This document shows, piece after piece, positions 39,803 to 49,127 of a stretch of DNA of 64,000 bases. The stretch is from Pseudomonas synxantha (GTDB lineage Bacteria > Pseudomonadota > Gammaproteobacteria > Pseudomonadales > Pseudomonadaceae), in NCBI RefSeq assembly GCF_900105675.1, contig NZ_LT629786.1:6758001-6822000 (forward strand). The letters run 5' to 3'. How positions within the stretch are numbered: position 1 is the first letter of the stretch; every line of letters begins with the position of its first letter. Both the position numbers and the translations under genes were made by a program. The notes beneath the pieces are model-generated. The model was not told where the DNA came from and did no database searches. It saw nothing but the letters and a program-made list of their open reading frames with translations.

Positions 39803-41017
39803 TCACTCCTTGCTGGAAAGGGCAGGTACTTTGAAAACGTGACGCAAATAGGCGACAAAATTCGGGTCGGTGCAATGGGTCTTGCCCGCTTCATCGGAGA
39901 TCTTGGCGACGGGCTGGCCATTGCATGCGGTCATTTTTAGCACGATGCTCATCGGCTCCACCCCTGGAATATCGCAGGTCAGGTTGGTGCCGATGCCAAA
40001 GCTCACATTAATGCGGCCACGCAGCGCACGGAAAATCTCCAGGGCCTTGGGCAGCGTCAGGCTGTCGGAGAACACCAGAGTTTTGCTCATCGGTTCGATG
40101 CCAAGCTTGTGGTAGTGGGCGATGGCTTTTTCCGCCCACTGGATGGGGTCGCCGGAGTCATGGCGCAACCCGTCGAACAGCTTGGCAAAGTACAAATCAA
40201 AGTCGCCGAGGAAGGCGTCTGTGGTAATGCAGTCGGTCAGGGCAATACCCAGCAGGCCACGGTATTCACGCACCCAGCAATCGAGGGCGGCGATCTGGCT
40301 GTCGATCAGGCGCGGGCCGAGTTGCTGGTGGGCCATGATCCATTCGTGAGCCATGGTCCCCAAGGGCTTCATATCGAACTCGCGGGCCAGATGCACGTTG
40401 CTGGTGCCGACAAAACGCCCAGGGAAATCGTGCTTGAGCACACTGACCACTTCCTCCTGCACGCGGTAGGAGAAGCGTCGGCGCGTACCGAAGTCGGCCA
40501 CTTGCAGTTCCGAGAGCTCGTCGCTGCTGGCATTCGCCGTCAGCCAATCGAATTTGCGGTACAGCTGCTCGCGGGCCTGTTCGAGGATCACCGTCTGGTA
40601 GCGGTAGCGGTTACGCACTTCGCTGACGATGGCCAGCATCGGCACTTCAAACAGGATCACATGCAGCCACGGCCCGCGCAGGCGGATAAACAACTCGCCG
40701 TTTTCGATACCGGTCTGCACGTAGCGCAGGTTGAAGCGGAACAGCCCGAGAAACCGCAGGAAGTCCGGCTTCATGAAGCTGATACGTTCAAGGAAACCCA
40801 ACTGGTCGGGGCTCAGGCTCAGCTCGGCGAGGCGCTCGATCTGGTAGCGGATCTCCGCCAGGTACGGGCGCAGGTCTTCGCTGTTGCGGCAACGAAACTC
40901 CCATTCAACTTCCACATTCGGGTAGTTGTGCAGCACCGCCTGCATCATGGTCAGCTTGTAGAAGTCGGTGTCGAGCAAGTTCTGCACGATGCGATCGGCA
41001 AACACACTCTCGCTCAT
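39803..41017 (-). CDS. pncB: Nicotinate phosphoribosyltransferase
   Basis: 404 residues, [31 protein letters not shown] (trimmed), with the phosphorylatable-His neighbourhood near [15 protein letters not shown] and the ribose-phosphate loop RHDSGDP. It makes nicotinate mononucleotide from nicotinate and PRPP, the entry of NAD salvage. Followed directly by nadE. The upstream 100 bases hold no riboswitch that I recognise. Confidence 0.96.
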   Translation of the reverse strand: MSESVFADRIVQNLLDTDFYKLTMMQAVLHNYPNVEVEWEFRCRNSEDLRPYLAEIRYQIERLAELSLSPDQLGFLERISFMKPDFLRFLGLFRFNLRYVQTGIENGELFIRLRGPWLHVILFEVPMLAIVSEVRNRYRYQTVILEQAREQLYRKFDWLTANASSDELSELQVADFGTRRRFSYRVQEEVVSVLKHDFPGRFVGTSNVHLAREFDMKPLGTMAHEWIMAHQQLGPRLIDSQIAALDCWVREYRGLLGIALTDCITTDAFLGDFDLYFAKLFDGLRHDSGDPIQWAEKAIAHYHKLGIEPMSKTLVFSDSLTLPKALEIFRALRGRINVSFGIGTNLTCDIPGVEPMSIVLKMTACNGQPVAKISDEAGKTHCTDPNFVAYLRHVFKVPALSSKE

Positions 41018-41152
41018 AACGGGAATCTCCAGACGGGTCGGCGATGAGGCGCCGGCCTTTACGCATAATTAAGTAAGGGGGCTAGTGGCGCATAGACCTG
41101 TGGGGTTTTGCCAGTGATTTTTTTGGAATGACCACTGGCCCCATCGCAGGCA

Positions 41153-41208
41153 AGCCAGCTCCCACACTTGAAATGCATTCCAAATGTGGGAGCTGGCTTG
41201 CCTGCGAT
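41153..41208. repeat. REP doublet of a different sequence family
   Basis: ATCGCAGGCAAGCCAGCTCCCACA... to ...GGGAGCTGGCTTGCCTGCGAT. The outer stem differs from the other twelve (GCAGG/CTGGC in place of GGGGG/CCCCC) but the GTGGGAG head and spacing are shared. It lies between pncB and the LysR gene. Confidence 0.92.
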
Positions 41209-41232
41209 GGCGGTGGTGCAGCCAAAAAATAT

Positions 41233-42120
41233 CTAAACCTGTTCCATCATCCACTTCACAAAATCTCGCACTTTGGGCACTTCCGCCGAATGCTCGGGGT
41301 AGGCGAGGTAATAGGCATCCTGGCTCGGCATTGCATGCTGCCAGGGAATCACCAGCTTGCCCTCGGCCAGTTCCTCTTCCACCAGAAAGCGCGGCAGCAA
41401 CGCCACGCCACAACCCACCTGCGCGGCGCGGATGCACATATAGAAGGTGTCGAAACGCGGCCCGTGGTAGCTGTGCTCGGTATGCAAGCCCTGGCTGGCA
41501 AACCAGTCATGCCAGCCCTGGGGCCGCGAGGCGTTTTGCAGCAGCACCAGCTCGCTCAGTCGCGTGGGGTCGGTGAAGGGCAGGGCGGGCAGGCTGTCGG
41601 GCGCACAGACAGGTACCAGCTCTTCGCTGAACAGCTTCAAGCTCTCGGTACCGGGGCGTGCGCCCTGGCCGAAATAGAACGCCATATCGGCCTTGCCTTG
41701 CAGTAACTCGTCAGGTTCCTGCTCGTTGCACAGGTCCAGGTGAATCTGCGGGTGGCGCAGGCGCCAACCCTTGAGGCGCGGCACCAGCCAGCGCGCGCCG
41801 AAGGTGTAGGGCGTGGATACCCGCAGCACTTCGGTCTCGCCGCCGTAGGAGCGCAGGTAATGGGTGGACATCTCCACCTGGGTGAGGATCTTGCGCACTT
41901 CCACCAAGTACAGATCACCCGCCGGGGTCATCTGCAAGCGACGGCGTACCCGGCGAAACAGCAGGTGTTGCAGCAGCTCTTCCAACTGTGCCACCTGCTT
42001 GCTCACCGCGCTTTGCGTAAGATTCAGCTCTTCGGCTGCACGGGTAAAGCTCAGGTGGCGGGTGGCGGCTTCGAAACACTGCAGGGCGGTGATCGAGGGC
42101 AAATGTCTTTTGTTCAGCAC
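41233..42120 (-). CDS. LysR-family transcriptional regulator of the amaB-amaA region
   Basis: 295 residues from a GTG at 42120 preceded by AAAGAGG; the open frame extends upstream but without conserved sequence. Winged HTH at 20-60 (LSFTRAAEELNLTQSAVSKQ), then an effector domain (RVSTPYTFGARWLVP, GVALLPRFLVEEEL). It is divergent from the piperideine-6-carboxylate dehydrogenase gene with 153 bases between the starts, the classic LysR arrangement, and a LysR gene sits at this place in P. putida. It likely responds to a lysine or pipecolate intermediate (inference). Confidence 0.9.
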   Translation of the reverse strand: MLNKRHLPSITALQCFEAATRHLSFTRAAEELNLTQSAVSKQVAQLEELLQHLLFRRVRRRLQMTPAGDLYLVEVRKILTQVEMSTHYLRSYGGETEVLRVSTPYTFGARWLVPRLKGWRLRHPQIHLDLCNEQEPDELLQGKADMAFYFGQGARPGTESLKLFSEELVPVCAPDSLPALPFTDPTRLSELVLLQNASRPQGWHDWFASQGLHTEHSYHGPRFDTFYMCIRAAQVGCGVALLPRFLVEEELAEGKLVIPWQHAMPSQDAYYLAYPEHSAEVPKVRDFVKWMMEQV

Positions 42121-42273
42121 GGCATGCCTCTTTTTATTCTTTGCATGAATAAACGGAATGATATCTCGCCTAATCGTCGTTTGTTGGCAAGTCTTGGGCC
42201 AGCTACAAATAAGCTCTGGATCGCCGTGTCGGTGGCGGCGCGAATTTTCTGTTTGAGATTGAAGGAGTGACCC

Positions 42274-43764
42274 ATGGTTGCCGCATTGCTTGATCGTCTC
42301 GGGGTAAACCCGGCGCTGTACCAATCGGGCAAGCAGCCCGTGCATTCGCCGATCGATGGTAGCCAGATCGGCAGTGTGCACTGGGAAGGCGCCGCCGAGG
42401 TGGAGCAACAGGTCAGTCGCGCCGAGCATGCATTCGAGGCCTGGCGCAAGGTGCCGGCGCCGCGACGCGGCGAGCTGGTACGCCAGTTTGGCGACGTGCT
42501 GCGCCAATACAAGGCCGACCTCGGCGAACTGGTGTCATGGGAAGCCGGCAAGATTACCCAGGAAGGCTTGGGCGAAGTGCAGGAGATGATCGACATCTGC
42601 GACTTCGCCGTCGGCCTGTCGCGCCAGCTGTATGGCTTGACCATCGCCTCCGAGCGCCCCGGCCACCATATGCGTGAAACCTGGCACCCGCTGGGCGTGG
42701 TCGGCGTGATCAGCGCCTTCAACTTTCCGGTGGCCGTGTGGGCGTGGAATACCACCCTGGCCCTGGTGTGCGGTAATGCGGTGATCTGGAAACCCTCGGA
42801 AAAGACCCCGCTCACCGCACTGGCCTGCCAGGCACTGTTCGAGCGCGTACTGAAAAAATTCGACGGTGCCCCCGAGTACCTCAGCCAGGTGATCATTGGC
42901 GGTCGCGACGCCGGCGCCGCGCTGGTGGATGACCCGCGCGTCGCCCTGATCAGTGCCACCGGCAGCACGCGCATGGGCCGCGAAGTGGCGCCGAAAGTCG
43001 CCGCCCGCTTCGCCCGCAGCATCCTCGAGTTGGGCGGCAACAACGCCATGATCCTCGGCCCGAGCGCCGACCTGGACATGGCCGTGCGCGCGATTCTGTT
43101 CAGCGCCGTCGGCACTGCCGGCCAGCGCTGCACCACCCTGCGCCGCCTGATTGCCCACGAGTCGGTCAAGGACGAAATTGTCACTCGCCTCAAAGCCGCC
43201 TACGCCAAGGTGCGCATCGGCCACCCGCTGGAAGGCAACCTGATCGGCCCGCTGATCGACAAGCAGGGCTTCGACAACATGCAGGATGCCCTTGAGCAAG
43301 CCTTGAGCGAAGGCGGCAAGGTGTTCGGCGGCAAGCGCCAGCTGCAAGACCAATTCCCCAATGCCTATTACGTGTCACCGGCCATCGTGGAGATGCCCGA
43401 GCAGAGCGACGTGGTGTGTACCGAGACGTTCGCGCCGATTCTCTACGTGGTCGGTTACACCGATTTCGCCGAAGCCTTGCGCTTGAACAACGCCGTGCCC
43501 CAGGGCTTGTCGTCATGCATCTTCACCACCGATGTGCGCGAAGCCGAACAATTCATGTCGGCCGTGGGCAGCGACTGCGGCATTGCCAACGTCAACATCG
43601 GCCCGAGCGGCGCGGAGATTGGTGGCGCGTTTGGCGGCGAGAAAGAGACCGGCGGTGGGCGTGAATCGGGGTCGGATGCATGGCGCGGGTATATGCGCCG
43701 GCAGACCAATACCGTGAACTATTCGCTGGAGTTGCCGTTGGCGCAGGGCATCACGTTCGACTAA
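42274..43764 (+). CDS. amaB: Delta1-piperideine-6-carboxylate (aminoadipate semialdehyde) dehydrogenase AmaB
   Basis: 496 residues of the ALDH7 (antiquitin) type: GVVGVISAFNFPVAVWAWN, SATGSTRMGREV, catalytic Glu252 in LELGGNN and Cys286 in AGQRCTT, then ETFAPILYV and EIGGAFGGEKETGGGRESGS. It oxidises alpha-aminoadipate semialdehyde to 2-aminoadipate with NAD(P) in the pipecolate branch of lysine breakdown. Context agrees: divergent LysR upstream and the FAD oxidoreductase amaA downstream, as in P. putida. A REP doublet lies in the 172-base gap to amaA. Confidence 0.92.
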   Translation: MVAALLDRLGVNPALYQSGKQPVHSPIDGSQIGSVHWEGAAEVEQQVSRAEHAFEAWRKVPAPRRGELVRQFGDVLRQYKADLGELVSWEAGKITQEGLGEVQEMIDICDFAVGLSRQLYGLTIASERPGHHMRETWHPLGVVGVISAFNFPVAVWAWNTTLALVCGNAVIWKPSEKTPLTALACQALFERVLKKFDGAPEYLSQVIIGGRDAGAALVDDPRVALISATGSTRMGREVAPKVAARFARSILELGGNNAMILGPSADLDMAVRAILFSAVGTAGQRCTTLRRLIAHESVKDEIVTRLKAAYAKVRIGHPLEGNLIGPLIDKQGFDNMQDALEQALSEGGKVFGGKRQLQDQFPNAYYVSPAIVEMPEQSDVVCTETFAPILYVVGYTDFAEALRLNNAVPQGLSSCIFTTDVREAEQFMSAVGSDCGIANVNIGPSGAEIGGAFGGEKETGGGRESGSDAWRGYMRRQTNTVNYSLELPLAQGITFD

Positions 43765-43789
43765 GTCCTCAAGTCCAAGTGAGGTCAAA

Positions 43790-43880
43790 ATGTGGGAGGG
43801 GGCTTGCCCCCGATGGCAGTGTGTCAGTCAAAAGATGTCCAACTGAACCACCACCATCGGGAGCAAGCCCCCTCCCACAG
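43790..43880. repeat. REP doublet (REPIN), 91-base class, between amaB and amaA
   Basis: ATGTGGGAGGGGG...CCCCCGATGGC to ATCGGGAGC...CTCCCACAG; GTGGGAGG ends outward, inner TGTGTCAGTC conserved with other 91-base members. Confidence 0.95.
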
Positions 43881-43936
43881 TTGATCTCATTTACACATCA
43901 AGATTGTTGTCTGTTAGGTCTCATCGGAGTCTGGCA

Positions 43937-45220
43937 ATGGCACTACGCGAAACATGTTTATGGGAACACCTCACCCCTGGCCGGCCGGATCGTGCCGCGC
44001 TCAAGGGCGCGGTCAAGGTGGATGTATGCGTGATCGGCGCCGGCATCACCGGTTTGTCGGCGGCCATACATTTGCTGGAACAGGGCAAAAGCGTTGCCGT
44101 GCTTGAAGCACATCGCACCGGCCATGGTGGCTCGGGGCGCAACGTCGGGCTGGTGAATGCCGGCATGTGGATTCCACCGGACGAGATCGAAGCCGGTTTC
44201 GGTACGGCGGTGGGCAGCCAGCTCAATCGCATGTTGGGCGCGGCGCCGTCCCTGGTGTTCGGCCTGGTCGACAAGTACCGCATCGATTGCCAATTGCGCC
44301 GCGAGGGCACTTTGCACATGGCCCACAATGCCCGTGGCGAGGCGGATTTGCGCAGCCGTGAAGAGCAGTGGAAACGCCGTGGTGCGCCGGTTGAGTTACT
44401 GACCGGGCAAGCATGCGAGCAAGCCACGGGGACCAAGAAAATCGCTGCCGCGTTGCTGGATCGGCGCGCCGGCACCTTGAACCCCATGGCTTACACGACG
44501 GGCTTGGCGAATACCGCCGTGGGGCTGGGCGGGCAGCTGTTCGACCATTCCCCGGTCACCCAGCTGGAGCGCCAAGGTGCCGATTGGTCAGTGCAGACCG
44601 CCGAGGGCGCGGTGCAGGCCGCACAGGTGGTGATCGCCTCCAACGCCTATACCGAAGGCGAATGGACCGAGTTGCGGCGCAATTTCTTCCCCGGCTATTA
44701 CTACCAAGTGGCGTCGGCACCGCTGACCGACGATGCCGCCCAGCAAATCCTTCCCGGCGGCCAGGGCTCATGGGACACGCGCCAGGTATTGAGTAGCATC
44801 CGTCGTGATGCCGATGGCCGCCTGTTGCTTGGCAGCCTGGGCAACGGCAACCAGAAACCAGCCTGGTTCCTCAAGGCGTGGGCTGATCGGGTGCAGCAGC
44901 ACTACTTCCCCTACCTCAAATCGGTGCAGTGGGAATGCACCTGGACCGGTTGCATCGCCTTCACGCCAGACCATCTGATGCGCCTGTTCGAGCCGGCGCC
45001 AGGGCTGGTGGCGGTCACCGGCTATAACGGCCGTGGCGTGACCACTGGCAGTGTGGTGGGCAAGGCGTTTGCCGACTATCTGTGTCACCAGGATCCCCAG
45101 GCCCTGCCGATCCCGTTTGCGCCCATGCAACCCTTGACGGGGGCAAGCCTGCGCAGCTGCTTGTATGAAGCTGGATTCTCGCTGTATCACGCCGGGCAAT
45201 GCCTGAGGATCGTGATCTGA
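43937..45220 (+). CDS. amaA: FAD-dependent L-pipecolate oxidase AmaA
   Basis: 427 residues from ATG 43937 (MALRETCLWEHLTPGRPD), with ATCGGAGT upstream; an in-frame ATG 33 bases earlier lacks conservation. A DAO-family Rossmann dinucleotide motif GAGITGLSAA (about 36-45) and a C-terminal GYNGRGVTTGSVVG FAD-binding block are visible. The enzyme oxidises L-pipecolate to piperideine-6-carboxylate at the inner membrane or cytosol, feeding AmaB. The assignment rests on gene order; related glycine or sarcosine oxidoreductases share the fold. Confidence 0.85.
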   Translation: MALRETCLWEHLTPGRPDRAALKGAVKVDVCVIGAGITGLSAAIHLLEQGKSVAVLEAHRTGHGGSGRNVGLVNAGMWIPPDEIEAGFGTAVGSQLNRMLGAAPSLVFGLVDKYRIDCQLRREGTLHMAHNARGEADLRSREEQWKRRGAPVELLTGQACEQATGTKKIAAALLDRRAGTLNPMAYTTGLANTAVGLGGQLFDHSPVTQLERQGADWSVQTAEGAVQAAQVVIASNAYTEGEWTELRRNFFPGYYYQVASAPLTDDAAQQILPGGQGSWDTRQVLSSIRRDADGRLLLGSLGNGNQKPAWFLKAWADRVQQHYFPYLKSVQWECTWTGCIAFTPDHLMRLFEPAPGLVAVTGYNGRGVTTGSVVGKAFADYLCHQDPQALPIPFAPMQPLTGASLRSCLYEAGFSLYHAGQCLRIVI

Positions 45221-45240
45221 TCAGCGAAATACCTGTCAGA

Positions 45241-45263
45241 AGCCTGCATTTTCTTAGCAGGCT
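45241..45263 (+). terminator. Hairpin after amaA
   Basis: AGCCTGC, loop ATTTTCTTA, GCAGGCT; seven pairs and no T tract after it, so only a possible terminator. Confidence 0.45.
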
Positions 45264-45410
45264 ACCCATCTGTATTGGTGCAAGTCGTAGCAATCACGCA
45301 CTGTAAATGTGCAGTTCCGTTACGCGCATTGTTACAGGTGTAGGAACTGTCGTTTATCCCTCTGGTTGCAGGTGCGACCTATCGAGGTTGTACTTTTTTG
45401 GCTGTCTGGT

Positions 45411-45426
45411 TGCACCTGTCGGTGCT
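45411..45426 (+). promoter_or_regulatory. Candidate NtrC-like dyad upstream of the importer
   Basis: TGCACC-TGTC-GGTGCT is an inverted repeat with NtrC-type arms but a 4-base spacer where 5 is usual. It lies about 85-100 bases upstream of the sigma-54 element, the normal enhancer distance. Repeated GGTTGCA motifs surround it. Confidence 0.35.
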
Positions 45427-45509
45427 AGACGGTTGCACGTCCTGGCAAAACGCGTCGAAACGCCTGTAATAACAATGACACCGTGTCTTTTTGAAGAATA
45501 AAAACGTAA

Positions 45510-45525
45510 TGGCACGCGGCTTGCT
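45510..45525 (+). promoter_or_regulatory. Sigma-54 (RpoN) promoter of the amino-acid importer operon
   Basis: TGGCACG-CGGC-TTGCT is an exact match to the RpoN consensus, with GG and GC ten bases apart. It lies 70 bases upstream of the binding-protein ATG in a 374-base gap that otherwise holds no gene. Confidence 0.9.
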
Positions 45526-45594
45526 CTGAGCTTTCATTGAAAAGTTTGAATGCAAGTTGTCGTGCCAAAAATCAAAAATATCGGAGCACCACTC

Positions 45595-46731
45595 ATGTCC
45601 CAGACGTTTTACAAGAAAGGTTTTCTGGCCCTCGCCGTTGCAGCGGCGCTGGGTGTTTCTACGTTTGTTCAAGCCGATGTGAAGATTGGTGTGGCGGGCC
45701 CGATGACGGGTGCCAACGCCGCTTTCGGTGAGCAGTACATGAAGGGTGCCCAGGCGGCAGCCGACGTTATCAACAAGGCCGGCGGCATCAACGGCGAGCA
45801 GATCAAGCTGATTGCCGGCGATGACGCCTGCGAACCCAAGCAAGCCGTGGCCGTGGCAAACCGCCTCGCGGACCAGGACAAAGTCATCGGCGTGGTCGGG
45901 CATTTCTGCTCCTCGAACACTATTCCGGCATCCGAGGTCTACGACGAAGCCGGCATCATTGCCATCACCCCAGGTTCCACCAACCCCCAAGTCACCGAGC
46001 GCGGCCTGAGCGCCATGTTCCGCATGTGCGGGCGTGACGACCAGCAAGGCATCGTCGCCGGCGACTACATCGTCGACGTGCTCAAGGGCAAGAAGGTCGC
46101 GGTGATCAACGACAAGGACACCTATGGCAAGGGCCTGGCCGACGCTACCGCTGCGCAGTTGACCAAGCGTGGCGTCAAGCCGGTGCTGGAAGAGGGCCTG
46201 ACCCGTGGCGAGAAAGACTTCAGCGCCCTGGTTACCAAGATCCGTTCCCTGGGCGCCGATGTCGTGTATTTCGGCGGCTTGCATCCGGAAGCCGGCCCGT
46301 TGGTGCGCCAGATCCGTGAAGCCGGTTTGAAAGACGTCAAGTTCATGTCCGATGACGGCGTGGTGACCGACGAACTGGTGGCGACTGCCGGTGGCGCGCA
46401 GTACGTCGATGGCGTGTACATGACCTTCGGCGCCGACCCGCGCCTGCTGCCGGACAGCAAGGCGGTGGTAGAGGAGTTCCGCAAAAACGGCACCGAGCCG
46501 GAAGGCTACACCCTGTACGCCTACGCCTCGATCCAGGCCCTGGCTGCCGGCTTTAACGGTGCCAAGTCCAACAAGGGTGAAGACGCTGCCAAGTGGCTCA
46601 AGGCCAACCCGGTTAAAACCGTCATGGGCGAGAAAGCCTGGGATACCAAGGGCGACCTGAAAGTCTCTGACTACGTGGTTTACCAGTGGGACAAGGACGG
46701 CAAATACCATCAGTTGGAAAAGCAGAAGTAA
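45595..46731 (+). CDS. Branched-chain amino acid-type ABC transporter periplasmic binding protein
   Basis: 378 residues from ATG 45595 behind ATCGGAG. Signal peptide to about residue 27 (ALGVSTFVQA), then a LivJ/BraC-like type I fold: KIGVAGPMTGANAAFGEQY, DDACEPKQAVAVANRL, the disulfide pair Cys near GDDACEP and HFCSSNT, and TPGSTNP. The closest recalled type is BraC/LivK, but several positions differ from P. aeruginosa BraC, so this is probably the second, urease-linked importer of pseudomonads and not BraC itself. Ligand unproven. A REP doublet separates it from the permease genes. Confidence 0.9.
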   Translation: MSQTFYKKGFLALAVAAALGVSTFVQADVKIGVAGPMTGANAAFGEQYMKGAQAAADVINKAGGINGEQIKLIAGDDACEPKQAVAVANRLADQDKVIGVVGHFCSSNTIPASEVYDEAGIIAITPGSTNPQVTERGLSAMFRMCGRDDQQGIVAGDYIVDVLKGKKVAVINDKDTYGKGLADATAAQLTKRGVKPVLEEGLTRGEKDFSALVTKIRSLGADVVYFGGLHPEAGPLVRQIREAGLKDVKFMSDDGVVTDELVATAGGAQYVDGVYMTFGADPRLLPDSKAVVEEFRKNGTEPEGYTLYAYASIQALAAGFNGAKSNKGEDAAKWLKANPVKTVMGEKAWDTKGDLKVSDYVVYQWDKDGKYHQLEKQK

Positions 46732-46751
46732 GCCTGAGCACCACAGTTCCA

Positions 46752-46842
46752 ATGTGGGAGGGGGCTTGCTCCCGATAGCGCAGTGTCAGCCAATACATGC
46801 ATGACTGACCCACCGCAATCGGGAGCAAGCCCCCTCCCACAG
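46752..46842. repeat. REP doublet (REPIN), 91-base class, inside the importer operon
   Basis: ATGTGGGAGGGGGCTTGCTC... to ...AAGCCCCCTCCCACAG between the binding-protein gene and the first permease gene. Confidence 0.95.
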
Positions 46843-46932
46843 GAGAGTGGCGTTGTTATTGAGATCTGTTTTTTCCTCCAGAAGCGCCGCACACCCACTG
46901 GTGTGCAGGTGCTCACCGCGTGAGATTGCGTT

Positions 46933-47847
46933 ATGGATGGTATTTTCCTGCAGCAACTGGTCAACGGCCTGACCCTCGGGTCGGTCTATGGCCTGATCGC
47001 CATCGGCTACACAATGGTCTATGGCATCATTGGCATGATCAACTTCGCCCACGGCGAGGTTTATATGATTTCCGCTTACCTCGCGGCGATCAGTCTGGCA
47101 CTGCTGGCTTACTTCGGCATCGAATCCTTCCCGCTGCTCATTCTCGGCACCTTGATCTTCACCGTGGTCGTCACCGGCGTTTATGGTTGGGTCATTGAGC
47201 GTGTCGCCTATAAACCGTTGCGTAACTCCACCCGACTGGCTCCGCTGATCAGCGCCATCGGTATCTCACTGATCCTGCAGAACTACGCCCAGATCGCCCA
47301 GGGCGCCAAGCAACAAGGCATCCCGACCCTGCTGGCCGGCGCCTGGCGCGTCGATATCGGCACTGGCTTCGTGCAACTGACCTACACCAAAGTGTTCATC
47401 CTCGTGGCGGCGTTCGCCGGCATGGCTTTGCTCACCTACATCATCAAATACACCAAGCTCGGCCGCATGTGCCGTGCCACCCAGCAAGACCGCAAGATGG
47501 CCTCGATCCTGGGCATCAACACCGACCGCGTGATCTCCTACGTGTTTGTCATCGGTGCTGCCATGGCTGCCCTGGCCGGTGTGCTCATCACGCTCAACTA
47601 CGGCACCTTCGACTTCTACGCCGGCTTCATCATCGGCATCAAGGCATTTACCGCAGCGGTACTCGGCGGCATCGGCTCCCTGCCTGGGGCGATGCTCGGC
47701 GGGATCATCCTCGGTATCTCCGAGTCGTTGTTCTCGGGGTTGATCAACTCTGACTACAAAGACGTGTTCAGTTTCTCCCTGCTGGTGGTGATTCTGATTT
47801 TCCGTCCCCAGGGCCTGCTTGGTCGCCCACTTGTGGCGAAGGTGTAA
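46933..47847 (+). CDS. livH: Branched-chain amino acid ABC transporter permease LivH type
   Basis: 304 residues with about eight membrane helices: MDGIFLQQLVNGLTLGSVYG, AIGYTMVYGIIGMINFAHGE, TAISGIS-like segment LISAIGISLILQNYAQ, and the AVLGGIGSLPGAMLGGI coupling region. It forms the channel with the LivM protein in the inner membrane. The ATG lies 11 bases after CACCGCGTGAG, with no strong ribosome site. Followed three bases later by livM. Confidence 0.92.
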   Translation: MDGIFLQQLVNGLTLGSVYGLIAIGYTMVYGIIGMINFAHGEVYMISAYLAAISLALLAYFGIESFPLLILGTLIFTVVVTGVYGWVIERVAYKPLRNSTRLAPLISAIGISLILQNYAQIAQGAKQQGIPTLLAGAWRVDIGTGFVQLTYTKVFILVAAFAGMALLTYIIKYTKLGRMCRATQQDRKMASILGINTDRVISYVFVIGAAMAALAGVLITLNYGTFDFYAGFIIGIKAFTAAVLGGIGSLPGAMLGGIILGISESLFSGLINSDYKDVFSFSLLVVILIFRPQGLLGRPLVAKV

Positions 47848-47849
47848 AC

Positions 47850-49127
47850 ATGTCTGCTGCCAAATCTATCGATATCAAGAAAAGTGTGGTCGATACGGTC
47901 CTCGCCGGGCTGATTTCGCTGATCGTGTTCGGCCCGATCGTCGGCGTAGTGCTCGACGGCTATAGCTTCAACCTGGAGCCGCTGCGTGTTGCCACGTTGG
48001 TCGCCATCGTCATGGCTGGGCGTTTTGCCTTGAGCCTGTTCCTGCAAACCCCCAAGGGCGTGAAGATCCTGCAGGGCTTCGAAAGCAGCGGCTCGGGCGT
48101 GCATGTGCTGGCGCCGGATTACAAGTCGCGGCTGCGCTGGATCATCCCGGCGCTGATCGTGATCGCTATCGTGTTTCCGATCTTCGCCAACAAATACCTG
48201 CTGACCGTGGTGATTCTCGGGCTGATCTACGTGTTGCTTGGCCTGGGCCTGAATATCGTGGTGGGCCTGGCCGGCTTGCTCGACCTGGGTTACGTGGCGT
48301 TCTACGCCATCGGTGCCTATGGCCTGGCGCTGGGTTATCAATACCTCGGCCTGGGATTCTGGACGGTGCTGCCGCTGGCGGCCATTGCGGCGGCATTGGC
48401 GGGGTGCATACTCGGCTTCCCGGTGCTACGAATGCACGGTGACTACCTGGCCATCGTGACCCTGGGGTTTGGCGAAATCATTCGCCTGGTGCTCAATAAC
48501 TGGCTGTCGTTTACCGGTGGGCCCAATGGTATGCCGGTGCCATCGCCGACTTTTCTCGGGCTTGAATTCGGGCGCAGGGCAAAGGAGGGCGGGGTCCCGT
48601 TCCATGAGTTCTTCGGCATCGACTACAACCCCAACATTAAATTCCTGTTTATCTACATCGTGCTGTTCCTGGTGGTGCTGGCGGTGCTGTACATCAAACA
48701 TCGCTTGACCCGCATGCCGGTGGGCCGCGCCTGGGAAGCCTTGCGCGAAGATGAAATTGCCTGCCGTTCCATGGGCTTGAACCACGTGCTGGTCAAGCTC
48801 TCGGCGTTCACCATCGGCGCATCCACCGCCGGGTTAGCCGGGGTGTTTTTTGCCAGCTACCAGGGCTTCGTCAACCCGTCGTCGTTTACCTTCTTCGAGT
48901 CGGCATTGATCCTCGCCATTGTGGTGCTAGGCGGCATGGGCTCGACGGTCGGCGTGGTGATTGCGGCGTTCGTGCTGACCGTGGCGCCTGAACTGCTGCG
49001 CAGCTTCTCCGAGTACCGCGTCCTGCTGTTTGGCGTGCTGATGGTGGTGATGATGATCTGGCGACCGCGTGGCTTGATTCGAATCAGCCGTACCGGTGTC
49101 ACCCCACGTAAAGGAGTCGCGCCATGA
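47850..49127 (+). CDS. livM: Branched-chain amino acid ABC transporter permease LivM type
   Basis: 425 residues: an N-terminal extension with two or three helices (1-90) precedes the conserved permease domain (LGLGLNIVVGLAGLLDLGYV, LAIVTLGFGEIIRLVLNNW, NHVLVKLSAFTIGASTAGLAG, VVLGGMGSTVGVVI). The inner-membrane partner of LivH. Its end overlaps livG by four bases. Confidence 0.92.
   Translation: MSAAKSIDIKKSVVDTVLAGLISLIVFGPIVGVVLDGYSFNLEPLRVATLVAIVMAGRFALSLFLQTPKGVKILQGFESSGSGVHVLAPDYKSRLRWIIPALIVIAIVFPIFANKYLLTVVILGLIYVLLGLGLNIVVGLAGLLDLGYVAFYAIGAYGLALGYQYLGLGFWTVLPLAAIAAALAGCILGFPVLRMHGDYLAIVTLGFGEIIRLVLNNWLSFTGGPNGMPVPSPTFLGLEFGRRAKEGGVPFHEFFGIDYNPNIKFLFIYIVLFLVVLAVLYIKHRLTRMPVGRAWEALREDEIACRSMGLNHVLVKLSAFTIGASTAGLAGVFFASYQGFVNPSSFTFFESALILAIVVLGGMGSTVGVVIAAFVLTVAPELLRSFSEYRVLLFGVLMVVMMIWRPRGLIRISRTGVTPRKGVAP

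Noticed and set aside
42185..42199. Sigma-54-like GG-N10-GC upstream of amaB
   Set aside because: The -12 element reads GGGC in place of TTGC; amaB is better explained by the divergent LysR regulator.
45552..45568. Sigma-54-like element on the minus strand (TGGCACG and TTGCA)
   Set aside because: GG and GC are eleven bases apart and no gene lies downstream on that strand at the right distance.
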